51,583 bases of DNA, taken from Actinomadura sp. KC345. GTDB taxonomy: Bacteria; Actinomycetota; Actinomycetes; Streptosporangiales; Streptosporangiaceae. The DNA is taken from positions 1-51,583 of the forward strand of contig NZ_SMKH01000013.1 of assembly GCF_004348515.1 (NCBI RefSeq). Direction: 5' to 3'. Made by a program: the position numbers and the translations under genes. The notes under the pieces were generated by a model. The model was not told where the DNA came from and searched no databases. It saw only the letters and a program-made list of their open reading frames with translations. This document shows positions 6,679 through 16,778 of the stretch, in pieces. How positions within the stretch are numbered: position 1 is the stretch's first letter; each line of letters opens with the position of its first letter.

Positions 6679-7745
6679 GCGTCCCCCGTCTCGCGAAGCC
6701 CGCCGGCTTCCTCCCCGGCGGAGTCCGCCTCCGCCTCCGTGTCCGCCTCCGCCTCCGTGTCCGCCTCCGCCTCCGTGTCCGCGTCGGCCGTGGCCGACAG
6801 CGGGTCGCTCGCCACGCCCTCGTCCGTCGCGCCGCCGGCGAGGTCCGTGGCGAACCGGGCGGCGGCCTCGTGGTACACCTCGTCGGGATCGAGGCGCCGC
6901 AGCTCCTCGGCCAGCAGCTCCGCCATCGGGCGCCGCAGCAGCGACACCTGCCGGTCGGGCTGGCCCGGCCGGCACAGCGTCGCGACCCGCCCGTCCGGGC
7001 GGTGGATCTGGATGTCGCCGCCGGTCGTGGTCATCCGGACGCCGGTGAGGCCGGGCCCCTCCGAGACCGCGCGGGTCACCGGGACGCCGAGCCGGAGCGA
7101 CAGCCACGCCGCCAGCAGCTCCGCGCTCGGGCTGTCCGGCTCCGCCGTCACCTCGCCGGAGGTGATCTCGTCGTGCTTCTGGTCCAGCGCCGCGGCCAGC
7201 AGCGACCGCCAGGAGGTCAGCCGCGTCCAGGTGAAGTCGGTGTCGCCCGGACGGTACCCCTCGGCGAGCTGCGCGAGGGTGCCGAGCCGGTCCCGGGCCG
7301 CGTAGGAGTCGGTCACCCGGCGCTGCGCCAGCATGCCGAGCGGATCCTTGGCGGGCACCTTCGGCACCTTGCCGCCCGGCCACCACGTCACCACCGGGGT
7401 GTCGGGCATCAGCAGCGGGACGACCACCGAGTCGGCGTGCTCGGCGAGCGGCCCGTACATGCGCAGCAGGACCGTCTCGCCCGGCCCGGTCTCGCCCATG
7501 CGGATCTCGGCGTCCAGCCGGGAGGAGCCGCCGCGCGGGTCGCGGGAGATGACGGTCAGCACCCGGCAGGGATGCTCGCGCGCCGCCTCCGTCGCCGCGC
7601 GCACCGCGTCGTACTGCGCCGACTCGTCGGTCATGATGATCAAGGTGAGCACCATCCCGACGGCGGGGCCGCCCATCAGATGCCGGGACTGCGTCAGCGC
7701 GTCCTGGATCTTGCGGGTGGTGGTCCCGGTGAGGTCGATGTTCAT
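6675..7745 (-). CDS. opcA: Glucose-6-phosphate dehydrogenase assembly protein OpcA
   Basis: A 356-residue OpcA family protein needed for full activity or assembly of Zwf in actinobacteria and cyanobacteria. It opens MNIDLTGTTTRKIQDAL, then RVLTVI and PVVTWWPGG (about residues 115-125), LTSWRSLLAAALDQ (about 181-194), and a C-terminal RPDGRVATLCRPGQPDRQVSLLRRPMAELLAEELRRLDPDEVYHEA, all typical. The end departs from the family: residues ~325-345 are an acidic tail built from near-identical DTEAEA repeats encoded by an 18-bp DNA tandem repeat (6721-6789). That tail is probably disordered and dispensable. zwf lies 22 bp upstream and pgl overlaps downstream. Confidence 0.93.
   Translation of the reverse strand: MNIDLTGTTTRKIQDALTQSRHLMGGPAVGMVLTLIIMTDESAQYDAVRAATEAAREHPCRVLTVISRDPRGGSSRLDAEIRMGETGPGETVLLRMYGPLAEHADSVVVPLLMPDTPVVTWWPGGKVPKVPAKDPLGMLAQRRVTDSYAARDRLGTLAQLAEGYRPGDTDFTWTRLTSWRSLLAAALDQKHDEITSGEVTAEPDSPSAELLAAWLSLRLGVPVTRAVSEGPGLTGVRMTTTGGDIQIHRPDGRVATLCRPGQPDRQVSLLRRPMAELLAEELRRLDPDEVYHEAAARFATDLAGGATDEGVASDPLSATADADTEAEADTEAEADTEAEADSAGEEAGGLRETGDA
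6721..6789. repeat. 18-bp tandem repeat inside opcA
   Basis: About 3.8 copies of an 18-bp unit, GTGTCCGCCTCCGCCTCC on the plus strand: 6721-6738 (one change), 6739-6756 and 6757-6774 (identical), and 6775-6789 (partial, diverged). Being a multiple of three it keeps the opcA frame and encodes the repeated DTEAEA tail. Identity between adjacent copies suggests recent slippage. Confidence 0.9.
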
Positions 7746-7767
7746 GTGACTAAGCCCCCGTCTCGTC

Positions 7768-9294
7768 TTAGAGCCGCCGCCAGACGCGCCCGTCGCGCGC
7801 CATCAGCTCGTCGGCGCTGTCCGGCCCGTAACCGCCGGACCTGTACTGGTCGAGACCGCTGCGGCTCGCCCAGTACTCGGCGATGGGGTCGAGGATCTTC
7901 CAGGACAGCTCGACCTCCTCCTGCCGGGGGAACAGCGGCGGGTCGCCGATCAGGACGTCCAGCAGCAGCCGCTCGTAGGCCTCCGGGGAGGTCTCGGTGA
8001 ACGACTCGCCGTAGGCGAAGTCCATGTTGACGTCGCGGATCTCCATCGAGGTGCCGGGCACCTTCGAGCCGAACCGGACGGTGATGCCCTCGTCCGGCTG
8101 CACCCGCATGACCAGGGCGTTCTGCCCGAGTTCCTCGGTGTCGGTCTCCGAGAACGGCTGGTGCGGCGCCTGCTGGAACACCATCGCCACCTCCGTCACC
8201 CGGCGGCTGAGGCGCTTGCCGGTGCGCAGGTAGAACGGGACGCCCGCCCAGCGGCGGTTCTGGATCTCCAGCTTGATCGCGGCGTAGGTCTCGGTCCGGG
8301 AGTCGGCCGGGATGCCCTCCTCGTCCAGGTAGCCGCGGACGTTCACGCCGCCCTGCCAGCCCGCCGCGTACTGCCCCCGCGCGGTGGACTCGGCCAGGTC
8401 GCCGGGCAGCCGCACCGAGGAGAGGATCTTGGCCTTCTCGGCCCGGACGGCCTCGGCGCTGAACGAGGTGGGCTCCTCCATCGCGGTCAGCGCCAGCAGC
8501 TGCAGCAGGTGGTTCTGGATGACGTCGCGCGCCGCGCCGATCCCGTCGTAGTACCCGGCGCGGCCGCCGATGCCGATGTCCTCGGCCATCGTGATCTGCA
8601 CGTGGTCGACGAACGACCGGTTCCAGATCGGCTCGAACATCGCGTTGGCGAACCGCAGCGCCAGGATGTTCTGCACCGTCTCCTTGCCGAGGTAGTGGTC
8701 GATCCGGAAGATCGACTCCTCGGGGAAGACCCGGTGGACGGTGTCGTTCAGCTCCACCGCGGTCTTCAGGTCCCGGCCGAACGGCTTCTCGATGACGACC
8801 CGCCGCCAGGCGCCCTGCGTGCGGTCGGCGAGGCCGCTGCGCTGGAGCTGCTCCACGACCTTCTCGAAGAACTTCGGCGGGATCGACAGGTAGAAGGCGT
8901 AGTTGCCGCCCGTGCCGCGGGTCTCGTCCAGCTCCTTCACGGCCATCGACAGCGCGTCGAACGCCCCCGGGTCGTCGAACGTGCCGGGGACGAAGTGCAT
9001 GCCCTCCGACAGGTGCGTCCACACGTCCTCGCGGAACGGGGTCCGCGCGTGCCGCTTGACCGACTCGTAGGCGATCTGCCGGAAGTCCTGGTGGTCCCAC
9101 TCGCGGCGGGCGAAGCCGACCAGGGAGAAGCCCGGCGGCAGCAGCCCCCGGTTCGACAGGTCGTAGATCGCCGGCAGCAGCTTCTTGCGGGCCAGGTCGC
9201 CGGTCACGCCGAACAGCACGAGCACGCACGGTCCCGCCACCCGCGGCAGGCGCTTGTCCCGCGGGTCGCGGAGCGGATTCGTCGGGTCGGTCAC
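7768..9294 (-). CDS. zwf: Glucose-6-phosphate 1-dehydrogenase
   Basis: A 508-residue enzyme oxidising glucose 6-phosphate to 6-phosphogluconolactone with NADP, the entry step of the pentose phosphate pathway. The Rossmann dinucleotide loop is GVTGDLARKK (residues 29-38), EKPFG is at 169-173, and the active-site signature RIDHYLGKE is at 197-205 with the substrate Lys and catalytic His region. The C-terminal half carries IQNHLLQLLAL and the FYLRTGKRL substrate/structural segment. Length is normal for the family. It sits between the pgi-like gene (243-bp gap, so it may also have its own promoter) and opcA, 22 bp downstream. Confidence 0.96.
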   Translation of the reverse strand: MTDPTNPLRDPRDKRLPRVAGPCVLVLFGVTGDLARKKLLPAIYDLSNRGLLPPGFSLVGFARREWDHQDFRQIAYESVKRHARTPFREDVWTHLSEGMHFVPGTFDDPGAFDALSMAVKELDETRGTGGNYAFYLSIPPKFFEKVVEQLQRSGLADRTQGAWRRVVIEKPFGRDLKTAVELNDTVHRVFPEESIFRIDHYLGKETVQNILALRFANAMFEPIWNRSFVDHVQITMAEDIGIGGRAGYYDGIGAARDVIQNHLLQLLALTAMEEPTSFSAEAVRAEKAKILSSVRLPGDLAESTARGQYAAGWQGGVNVRGYLDEEGIPADSRTETYAAIKLEIQNRRWAGVPFYLRTGKRLSRRVTEVAMVFQQAPHQPFSETDTEELGQNALVMRVQPDEGITVRFGSKVPGTSMEIRDVNMDFAYGESFTETSPEAYERLLLDVLIGDPPLFPRQEEVELSWKILDPIAEYWASRSGLDQYRSGGYGPDSADELMARDGRVWRRL

Positions 9295-9386
9295 ATGGCC
9301 CCCTCTGGTCGCGCTGCAGCCCGCTGCGCCGCCTCAAGTCCTACTACTCCTGCAAGCATCCTGCCCTCACTGCTCATTCTCTGCGA

Positions 9387-9404
9387 CCGCGCGCGTTCGC
9401 GCGG
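9387..9404. other. GC hairpin in the gap upstream of zwf
   Basis: CCGCGCG (9387-9393) and CGCGCGG (9398-9404) form a perfect 7-bp stem with loop CGTT in the 243-bp gap between the pgi-like gene and zwf. It could attenuate or terminate read-through from the pgi genes, or be an mRNA processing signal. No uridine run follows on the minus strand, so the role is open. Confidence 0.35.
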
Positions 9405-9537
9405 CAACCCGCGCATGGCGGTACGCCGGACCGGCGGCGCCGACCCGGATCCGGCACGTCGGGACGACGTTCCCGGTGACCGGCGGGCAAACGCGCTCGG
9501 TGACGGCCGCCTCCCCCCGAGACGACGGCGTTGGAGG

Positions 9538-11256
9538 TCACGGCCTGCGCGCCCCCGCCACCGAGCGCATCGCCTCGGTGAGCCTGCCCGCGCCCTCGAC
9601 CGGGTCGCGCAGATGCAGCCGGATCACCGGCAGCCTGCGCTCGCGCAGCGCCCGCAGCTCGGCCAGCGCCCGCGCGAGCTGGAGCTTCGCCAGGCTGTAG
9701 GGGCGGCCGGGGACGGGGTGCGAGGCCAGCGTGTCACCCGGCGCCGGGTCGCCGGTGATGATGAGGAACGCGCCGTTGCCCGGACCGTCCTTGTGCACCG
9801 TCCCGGTCGCGTGCGGGTACGCCGGCCCCGGGCCGTAGGCGACGGGGCGCCCTGACCCGCGGGCCATGGACGGCGCGAGGTAGCGCCCGGAGAAGTCACC
9901 GGACAGGTACGTCATGACCGACAGGTACCCGTCGTTGGGGACCGAGGCGACCAGCCCGCCGAGGACGGTCCGCAGCTCCGCGCCGGGCGGCCACGGGAAG
10001 TCGGCGTACACCTCGATGTCGTCCTCGACGTACACCGGCTCCTCCGCGGTCAGCGGACCCGAGCCCGCCGAGCGCAGCATCGTCGCCGCGTCGTCCTCGG
10101 ACTCCTGGACGACGGTGCTGCCCGCCTCGAACGGGTTCACGCCGAGCAGCCACCCGGAGACCGCCGTCGCGTACTCCCACAGCAGGAACTGCGCGCCGAG
10201 CGGGGCCCACACGGAGGTGTCGGACTCGTCCTCGACCGCCGACCTCGGATTGATCGACACGCCGTGCACGTCGGGGAAGTCGCCGCGTCCGCCGGGCGGC
10301 TCGAACGCCACCACGCCGCGGCCGCGCTTGCCGGTGCCGACCGCGAGGAGCTGGGAGATCCAGGCGCTCAGCGCGCCCGGCCCGCCGGGCTCGCGCAGCA
10401 GCACCTTGTCGCGGGCCAGCCCGCCGGGGCCCTGCTGCGCGCAGCCGCCGAGGACCGCGCCGAGCAGGAGGCCCGGGTTGTCCTCGTCCTTGCCCAGCGA
10501 CGGCACCAGCGACGCCGCCTCGTCCAGCAGGCGCTCGGCGTCGGCGCCCGCGAGCACGGACGGGACGAGCCCGTAGGCCGACAGCGCCCCGTAGTGCCCC
10601 GGCAGGTAGGGGTCGGTCAGCCCGATCCGGTAGCCGCACTGGCGCGCGAAGTCGTGCAGGGGGCTCCCGTGGTCGGTGATGACCAGGAACCGGCCCGCGG
10701 CCTCCCGTTCCGACATGCCGTGCTCACGGAACGCGGCGGAGAAGATCCTGCGGTAGGCGTCGCCCTCCAGCGACACGCCCGCCTTGCTGGCCAGCACGAC
10801 GAGCGTCCGGTCGAGCCGCTCCATGGCGAACGCGAGCGCGGCGGTGTCGCTGCCGTCCAGGACGGTCAGCTCGCCCGTCGCGCGGCCGGGGGCGTCCTGC
10901 CCCGCGGCTCCCGGCCGCGCGGCGCCGGAGCCGACGGCGACCGCGGGCGCGTGGGCGTGCGCCTCCATGATCGCCTGGGCGGCGAGGCTCTCCGCCCCGA
11001 CGCCGATCAGCACGATGTGGTCGAGGCCCGAGTGGCGCGCCTCGGCGACCATCCCGTCCACCTGGTTCAGCAGCCCCCGGGAGGCGAACGGCAGGTCGAG
11101 CCAGCCCAGCCTGCTGTGGTCGACCGCGCGCCGCCCCCACAGCCGCGGGTCCTTGGCGGCGAGCGCGCCGGGGACGCCGCAGCTGACGAGGTAGTCCCTC
11201 GCCTGCAGCGCCAAGTCCAGCACGTCGCCGCGCGTCAGTACGTCGAATCCGGACAC
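9538..11256 (-). CDS. Glucose-6-phosphate isomerase-like protein (second copy, divergent)
   Basis: A 572-residue protein homologous along its length to the neighbouring 561-residue PGI protein; shared blocks include [19 protein letters not shown] and GAFL...PGRPYSL. PGI family motifs are altered: the sugar-phosphate loop expected as GxGGS reads GVGAES (residues 85-90), the SKTFTTxET-like loop reads SKAGVSLEG (157-165), and the GGR(Y/F)S segment reads PGHYGAL (219-225), losing the catalytic-region Arg. It may be a weak enzyme, have another substrate, or pair with the adjacent copy. GTG start with GGAGGG four bases ahead. The gap to the preceding copy is 82 bp and to zwf 243 bp. Assignment to the superfamily is solid; activity is doubtful. 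Confidence 0.8.
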   Translation of the reverse strand: MSGFDVLTRGDVLDLALQARDYLVSCGVPGALAAKDPRLWGRRAVDHSRLGWLDLPFASRGLLNQVDGMVAEARHSGLDHIVLIGVGAESLAAQAIMEAHAHAPAVAVGSGAARPGAAGQDAPGRATGELTVLDGSDTAALAFAMERLDRTLVVLASKAGVSLEGDAYRRIFSAAFREHGMSEREAAGRFLVITDHGSPLHDFARQCGYRIGLTDPYLPGHYGALSAYGLVPSVLAGADAERLLDEAASLVPSLGKDEDNPGLLLGAVLGGCAQQGPGGLARDKVLLREPGGPGALSAWISQLLAVGTGKRGRGVVAFEPPGGRGDFPDVHGVSINPRSAVEDESDTSVWAPLGAQFLLWEYATAVSGWLLGVNPFEAGSTVVQESEDDAATMLRSAGSGPLTAEEPVYVEDDIEVYADFPWPPGAELRTVLGGLVASVPNDGYLSVMTYLSGDFSGRYLAPSMARGSGRPVAYGPGPAYPHATGTVHKDGPGNGAFLIITGDPAPGDTLASHPVPGRPYSLAKLQLARALAELRALRERRLPVIRLHLRDPVEGAGRLTEAMRSVAGARRP

Positions 11257-11338
11257 CGTTCCCTCCTGCCCCCCATCGTTTCAGGAGAGAATGCGCATTG
11301 GCGACCTATCCGTCGATCTTCTTCGGTGCCGGAGCGCG

Positions 11339-13024
11339 TCAGGCGAGCGCCTCCGCCAGCTGCGCGAGACCCTCCGCCCGGTCGCGCAGATGGAGGCGGA
11401 AGGAGGGACGGCCCAGCGACCGGACCACCCGCAGGTCGCCGAACGCCTGCGCGAGCTGAAGTTCCCCCAGGCTGTACGGCCGCCCCGGGACGGGGACGTC
11501 GCCGGTGACCGCGCCGGTGACCTGCAAGAACGCGCCGTTCTGCGGGCCGCCCTTGTGGTACTGGCCGACCGTGTGCAGGTAGCGCGGCCCCCACCCGAAC
11601 GTGACGGGCGCCGGACGCCGGCGGACCTTCGCGGCCCGCGCCGCCAGCAGCGGCCGCAGCCCGGCCGCCGCCGCGTCGCCGTGGCGGTCCAGGTACGCCA
11701 GAACGGCGAGGTACCCGCCGTCCGGGACGCCCTCCAGGATCGCGTCCATCGCCTCGGTCAAGGTCTGCGCGCCCCGGAGCGCGTCCTGCGCCTGAGGAGC
11801 GGCGCCGTGCACCTCCACCGCCCCGGACACCAGCTCCGGCGGCCTGCTCACGACCGTGGGGGCCGTGCCCTCCTCCGACCTCAGCAGCGCCGCCGTGCTC
11901 TCCTGCGACTCGCCGACGTCCGGCTCGTCGAACGGGTCGACGCCCAGCACGCGCGCCGCCACCGCGGCGGCGTACTCCCACAGCAGGAACTGCGCGCCGA
12001 GCGGGCCCGCCACGCTCACGCCCGCCTCGCGTCCGGGACCCGGCTCGTCCTGGCGCCGGCCCAGGATGACGCGGCGCAGGTCGTCGGCCAGTTCGAAGCC
12101 CGGCGCGTCGACGCCCTCCACCACCACCGGCAGGAGGCCCTTGCCGTCCTTGCCCAGCGCGCCGCCGACCAGCTGCTCCGCCCACCCGGCGAAGCCGTCC
12201 AGACCGGATCCGTGGTCGGCGATCACCAGCTTGTCGCGGGTGCCGAGCGCGGAGGCGCCCAGCACGGCGCCCAGCGCGAGGGCGGGGTTGTCGTAGGGCT
12301 GCCGGAGCGCCGCGAGGAGCCGCGCCGCGTCGTCGAGCAGGACGTCCACGTCGACCCCGGCGAGCGCCGCCGGGACCAGCGCCCGGGCGCCGAGCGCGCC
12401 GTACCGCCCGTCGACGTCGGGTTCGGCGGGCACGAGGTGGTGGCCGACCTCGCCGGCGGCGCGGCCGAGCGCGGAGTCCTGCCCGGCCACGACGACGAAC
12501 CGGCGGGCCAGCTCGGCGCCCCCCAGCCCGGCCTTGGAGAACGCGCGCCCGAAGACGCGCCGCAGCGACTCCGTCTCGATGCTCTCGCCCGACACGACCA
12601 CGACCGTCCGGTGCAGGTCGCCGGCCAGCACGCCCGACACCTCGTGTGGATCGGTCGTGTCCAGGACGATCAGCTCCGCCGCCCCCTCGGCGGAGCGGAA
12701 CGCGGTCCGGAACATCGCCTCGGCGGCGAGCGCGGAACCGCCCGCGCCCGCCAGGACGATCCGGTCCAGGCCCGCCGCACGGGCCTCGCCCGCCGGCTCG
12801 GCCAGCAGGTCCGCCAGCGACCGCGAGGTCTCCGGCAGCCCCAGCCAGCCCAGCCGCCGGGCGGCGAGCGGGGCCGCGTCCGGCCCCCACAGCTTCGCGT
12901 TCCCGGACGTCAGAGAGCCCGGCACGCCGTCGGAGACGAGGCGCTCCAGGAGCGTCTCGCTCTCGTCGACGACGACGCCGCGGATGGTGACCGAGATCCC
13001 CCCGGCGGTCACCACCGAGGTCAT
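11339..13024 (-). CDS. pgi: Glucose-6-phosphate isomerase (divergent actinobacterial type)
   Basis: A 561-residue PGI superfamily protein interconverting glucose 6-phosphate and fructose 6-phosphate, which lets non-oxidative pentose phosphate products recycle into Zwf. The first SIS-type domain has the sugar-phosphate loop GAGGSALA (residues 93-100) and SGESIETES (145-153). The Arg-containing segment is DGRYGALGA (205-213), matching the GGR(Y/F)S region of classical PGI. The second domain contains [15 protein letters not shown] and a C-terminal [20 protein letters not shown]. Relative to classical PGI the Ser-Lys-Thr loop has lost its Lys. The ATG overlaps the tal stop by 4 bp (ATGA), so it is coupled to transaldolase. 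It is the better conserved of the two copies. Confidence 0.85.
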   Translation of the reverse strand: MTSVVTAGGISVTIRGVVVDESETLLERLVSDGVPGSLTSGNAKLWGPDAAPLAARRLGWLGLPETSRSLADLLAEPAGEARAAGLDRIVLAGAGGSALAAEAMFRTAFRSAEGAAELIVLDTTDPHEVSGVLAGDLHRTVVVVSGESIETESLRRVFGRAFSKAGLGGAELARRFVVVAGQDSALGRAAGEVGHHLVPAEPDVDGRYGALGARALVPAALAGVDVDVLLDDAARLLAALRQPYDNPALALGAVLGASALGTRDKLVIADHGSGLDGFAGWAEQLVGGALGKDGKGLLPVVVEGVDAPGFELADDLRRVILGRRQDEPGPGREAGVSVAGPLGAQFLLWEYAAAVAARVLGVDPFDEPDVGESQESTAALLRSEEGTAPTVVSRPPELVSGAVEVHGAAPQAQDALRGAQTLTEAMDAILEGVPDGGYLAVLAYLDRHGDAAAAGLRPLLAARAAKVRRRPAPVTFGWGPRYLHTVGQYHKGGPQNGAFLQVTGAVTGDVPVPGRPYSLGELQLAQAFGDLRVVRSLGRPSFRLHLRDRAEGLAQLAEALA

Positions 13025-14136
13025 GCCCCGGCCCTCTTGGACTCCAGCTCGCCGGTGATGGAGTCGAGCAGCTCCTTCCACGACACCGCGAACTTCTCGA
13101 CGCCCTCGTCCTCCAGGACCCTCACGACGTCGTCGTAGTCGACGCCCGCGTCCTTCAGCGCCGCCATGTGGGCGCGTGCGTCGTCGTAGGCGTCCCGGAC
13201 GGTGTCGCCGCGGACCTGGCCGTGGTCGGCCTCGGCGACCAGCGTCGCCTCCGGCATCGTGTTGACCGTCCCCGGCGCGACCAGCTCGTCCACGTACAGC
13301 GTGTCGTTGAGGTCGGGGTCCTTCACCCCGGTGGAGGCCCACAGCGGGCGCTGGGGACGGGCCCCGGCGTCCTTCAGCGCCTTCCACCGGTCCGTGCCGA
13401 ACTTCTCCTCGAACAGCGCGTACGCGAGCCGGGCGTTGGCGAGGCCCGCCTTCGAGCTCAGCGCCTCGGCCTCGGCCGAGCCGATCTTGTCGAGCCGCTT
13501 GTCGATCTCGGTGTCGACGCGGCTGACGAAGAACGAGGCCACCGAGGCGATCTTCGACAGGTCGCGGCCGGCGGCCCGTGCCTGCTCCAGCCCCGCGAAG
13601 AACGCGTCGATGACCTCGCCGTAGCGCTCCAGCGAGAAGATCAGCGTCACGTTCACGCTGATGCCCTCCGAGAGCGCCGTCGTGATCGCCGCCAGGCCCT
13701 CCTTCGTGGCCGGGATCTTGATGAACAGGTTGGGCCGGTCCACCAGCCACCACAGCGCCCGCGCCTCGGCGACCGTCCGGCGGGTGTCGCGGGCCAGCCG
13801 CGGGTCCACCTCGATCGACACGCGGCCGTCGAGGCCGTCCGTCCGGTCGTACACGGGGCGCAGCACGTCGCAGCCCCAGCGGATGTCGTAGGTGGTGATC
13901 GCGCGGGCCGCCTCCTCGACGTCCACCCCCCGCACGGCCAGGTCGCGGACCTGGTCGTCGTAGGCGGTGCCCTTGCTCAGCGCCTTGGCGAAGATCGTCG
14001 GGTTGGAGGTGACGCCGACCACGTGCTTGTCCTTGACGAGCTCGGCCAGGTTGCCCGTCCGCAGCCGCTCCCGGCTGATGTCGTCCAGCCAGATCGACAC
14101 GCCCTCGTCCGAGAGCCTCTTCAGAATCTCACTCAT
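13021..14136 (-). CDS. tal: Transaldolase
   Basis: A 371-residue enzyme moving a dihydroxyacetone unit between sedoheptulose 7-phosphate and glyceraldehyde 3-phosphate. It has the two family signatures: GVTSNPTIF at residues 41-49 and the Schiff-base Lys140 in [23 protein letters not shown] and [17 protein letters not shown] follow the (beta/alpha)8 barrel pattern of the actinobacterial/cyanobacterial long transaldolases. The ATG at 14136 has GAGGAG six bases upstream. It lies 20 bp after tkt and overlaps pgi by 4 bp, so tkt-tal-pgi are expected to be one transcript. Confidence 0.96.
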   Translation of the reverse strand: MSEILKRLSDEGVSIWLDDISRERLRTGNLAELVKDKHVVGVTSNPTIFAKALSKGTAYDDQVRDLAVRGVDVEEAARAITTYDIRWGCDVLRPVYDRTDGLDGRVSIEVDPRLARDTRRTVAEARALWWLVDRPNLFIKIPATKEGLAAITTALSEGISVNVTLIFSLERYGEVIDAFFAGLEQARAAGRDLSKIASVASFFVSRVDTEIDKRLDKIGSAEAEALSSKAGLANARLAYALFEEKFGTDRWKALKDAGARPQRPLWASTGVKDPDLNDTLYVDELVAPGTVNTMPEATLVAEADHGQVRGDTVRDAYDDARAHMAALKDAGVDYDDVVRVLEDEGVEKFAVSWKELLDSITGELESKRAGA

Positions 14137-14156
14137 CGCATACTCCTCAGCACGTC

Positions 14157-16283
14157 CTAGTTGCCGGTGGTCGAGCCCCGCCCGGCGTCCCTGACGCCGG
14201 CCCTGATCAGGCTGGCCTTCGCCGCCGCGACGACCCGCTCGGAGGTGATGCCGAACTGCAGGAACAGCGTCTTGTGGTCGGCCGACGCGCCGAAGTGCTC
14301 CAGGCTCACCGACTCGCCGGCGTCGCCGACGTAGGTGCGCCAGCCGAGCGCGACCCCGGCCTCGACCGACACGCGGGCGCGCACGCCGGGCGGCAGGACC
14401 TCCTGCCGGTAGGCGTCGCTCTGCGCCTCGAACCACTCCACGCACGGCATCGACACGACGCGGGTGGGGGTGCCCTCGGCCTGCAGCGACGTCCGGGCCT
14501 CCAGCGCGAGCTGGACCTCGCTGCCGGTCGCGATGATGATCACCTGGGGGTCGCCGCCGTCGGCGTCGGCCAGCACGTAGCCGCCCTTCGCGACGCCCTC
14601 CGCGGACGCGATCTCGCCGCCGCGTTCGAGGGTCGGCAGCGCCTGGCGGGTCAGCGCCAGGCCCGCCGGGCGGTCGGTGTGCCCGAGGACGGTCCGCCAC
14701 GCCACCGCGGTCTCGTTGGCGTCCGCGGGCCGGACGACGTCCAGGCCGGGGATCGCCCGCAGCGCCCACAGGTGCTCGACCGGCTGGTGCGTCGGGCCGT
14801 CCTCGCCGAGGCCGATCGAGTCGTGCGTCCACACGAACGTGACCGGCAGCTTCATCAGTGCCGCGAGCCGCACCGCCGGGCGCATGTAGTCGCTGAAGAT
14901 CAGGAACGTGCCGCCGTACGGGCGGGTCCCGCCGTGCAGCGCGATCCCGTTGCAGATCGCGCCCATGGCGTGCTCGCGGACACCGAAGTGCAGCGTGCGA
15001 CCGTAGCGGTGGCCGGGGAACTCCTTGGTCTGGAACTCCTCGGGGACGAAGGACGGCTCGCCCCTCATCGTGGTGTTGTTGCTCTCGGCCAGGTCCGCCG
15101 AGCCGCCCCACAGCTCCGGCAGCACCGGCGCCAGCGACGCCAGGATCTCCCCGGACGCCTTGCGGGTCGCGACCGCGGCACCGGCCTCGAACTCCGGCAG
15201 CGCGGCCTCCCAGCCGGCGGGCAGCGTGCGGGACGAGATCCGGTCGAACTCGGCGGCGCGCTCGGGGTTCGCCTTGCGCCACGCCTCCAGCGCCGTGTTC
15301 CACTCGGCGTGGTCGGCGCGGCCGCGGTCGCGCACCTTCCGGGCGTGCTCCAGGACGTCGTCGGGGACCTCAAACGACTCGGCCGGGTCCAGGCCGAGGA
15401 TCCGCTTGGTGGCGGCGACCTCGTCCGCGCCGAGCGCCGAGCCGTGCGCCTTGCCGGTGTTCTTCTTGTTCGGCGCGGGCCAGCCGATGATGGTCCGCAG
15501 CGCGATGAACGACGGGCGGGACGTCTCGGCCTGCGCCGCCGCGAACGCCTCGGCGAGCGCGGCGACGTTCTCCTCGTAGTCGCCGTTCGCCGTCCAGTCG
15601 ACGTTGTGGACGTCCCAGCCGTAGGCGGCGTACCGGGCCCGCACGTCCTCCGACAGCGCGATCGCGGTGTCGTCCTCGATCGAGATGTGGTTGTCGTCGT
15701 AGAGCAGGACCAGGTTGCCGAGGCGCTGGTGGGCCGCGAGGGCGCTCGCCTCGTGGCTGATGCCCTCCATGATGTCGCCGTCGGACGCGAACGCCCAGAC
15801 GGTGTGGTCGAAGGGGGACTCGCCCTGCGGCGCGTCCGGGTCGAACAGGCCGCGCTCGCGGCGCGCCGCCATCGCCATCCCGACGGCGTTCGCGACGCCC
15901 TGCCCCAGCGGGCCGGTGGTCGTCTCCACGCCCGCCGTGTGCCCGTACTCGGGGTGGCCGGGGGTGAGGCTGTCCCACTTGCGCAGCGCCTTCAGCTCGT
16001 CCAGCGTCATCGGGTAGCCCGACAGGTAGAGCTGGATGTAAAGGGTGAGGCTGGAGTGCCCGCAGGAGAGCACGAACCTGTCCCGGCCCGCCCAGTGCGG
16101 GTCGGTCGGATCGTGCCTGAGGAAGCGCTGGAACAGAAGGTAGGCGGCGGGCGCGAGGCTCATCGCCGTCCCTGGGTGACCGGAGCCCGCTTCCTCGACC
16201 GCGTCCATGGCGAGGGCGCGGATCACGTCCACCGCCCGCCGGTCCTGGTCGGACCATTCAAACGTGCTGTTGTCCCTGCTCAC
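14157..16283 (-). CDS. tkt: Transketolase
   Basis: A 708-residue thiamine-diphosphate enzyme transferring two-carbon units in the non-oxidative pentose phosphate pathway. Seen in order: [18 protein letters not shown] (residues ~34-51), [25 protein letters not shown], and the ThDP/metal motif [32 protein letters not shown] (about 165-197). In the second half come [20 protein letters not shown] with the catalytic Glu of the pyrimidine domain, and [19 protein letters not shown]. The C-terminal domain includes [10 protein letters not shown]. Length is standard. The GTG start lacks a close ribosome site; GAGGAG is 12 nt upstream. First gene of the pentose phosphate operon, divergent from ctaB across ~0.5 kb. 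Confidence 0.96.
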   Translation of the reverse strand: MSRDNSTFEWSDQDRRAVDVIRALAMDAVEEAGSGHPGTAMSLAPAAYLLFQRFLRHDPTDPHWAGRDRFVLSCGHSSLTLYIQLYLSGYPMTLDELKALRKWDSLTPGHPEYGHTAGVETTTGPLGQGVANAVGMAMAARRERGLFDPDAPQGESPFDHTVWAFASDGDIMEGISHEASALAAHQRLGNLVLLYDDNHISIEDDTAIALSEDVRARYAAYGWDVHNVDWTANGDYEENVAALAEAFAAAQAETSRPSFIALRTIIGWPAPNKKNTGKAHGSALGADEVAATKRILGLDPAESFEVPDDVLEHARKVRDRGRADHAEWNTALEAWRKANPERAAEFDRISSRTLPAGWEAALPEFEAGAAVATRKASGEILASLAPVLPELWGGSADLAESNNTTMRGEPSFVPEEFQTKEFPGHRYGRTLHFGVREHAMGAICNGIALHGGTRPYGGTFLIFSDYMRPAVRLAALMKLPVTFVWTHDSIGLGEDGPTHQPVEHLWALRAIPGLDVVRPADANETAVAWRTVLGHTDRPAGLALTRQALPTLERGGEIASAEGVAKGGYVLADADGGDPQVIIIATGSEVQLALEARTSLQAEGTPTRVVSMPCVEWFEAQSDAYRQEVLPPGVRARVSVEAGVALGWRTYVGDAGESVSLEHFGASADHKTLFLQFGITSERVVAAAKASLIRAGVRDAGRGSTTGN

Positions 16284-16778
16284 GGAAACGCCAGGCTCCT
16301 CTCGAACCGGTATACGTACTGACCACTCGGTTGTGCCGCTGCGGCCGGGGCACGGCCGCGACGCGACCGTCTTCGCGCCGGCCAGGCGCCGACCGCATTC
16401 CGCGGCCGGTCAAGATCGCGCCGCGCCCCTTCGGCGAGCCTATCGCGCGGGAGGGCCGCCCAGGCTGCCGCGAAACCGGCACGGGACCGGCGTGAACGCG
16501 TGTCACCGCGTCCCCGGGGGCGGGGCCGCGCCGCTCCAAGCACCCTTGCCCGGACACCCCGCGGGCTAACCCCCCGCACGGGTGATCCCGCGGGTGATCC
16601 GGTGACCCGGTGCGCGACCTCCGGAGGGGGCGGACTACAGTGATTGCGCGGTTGACGACGATGGCCGCGGCAGGATTTCCAAGCCGAAGTCGCACCCAGC
16701 CGAGGCCGGCCCGGATCGCGGGGGCGCCGCCGAGGTGGTACGCGATTTCTCATCCCTACGTTGGACGTGGACCCGATT
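16284..16778. promoter_or_regulatory. 495-bp divergent intergenic region between tkt and ctaB
   Basis: No convincing gene is visible. It must hold the tkt promoter (an AT-rich GTATACGTAC patch at 16310-16319 is the best -10 neighbourhood) and the ctaB promoter. Candidate plus-strand -10 hexamers are TACAGT (16636-16641) and TACGTT (16757-16762), the latter just before ctaB. A direct repeat GGGTGATCC occurs at 16580-16588 and 16592-16600, followed by GGTGACCC, partly self-complementary with the flanks; it could be an operator. Confidence 0.4.
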
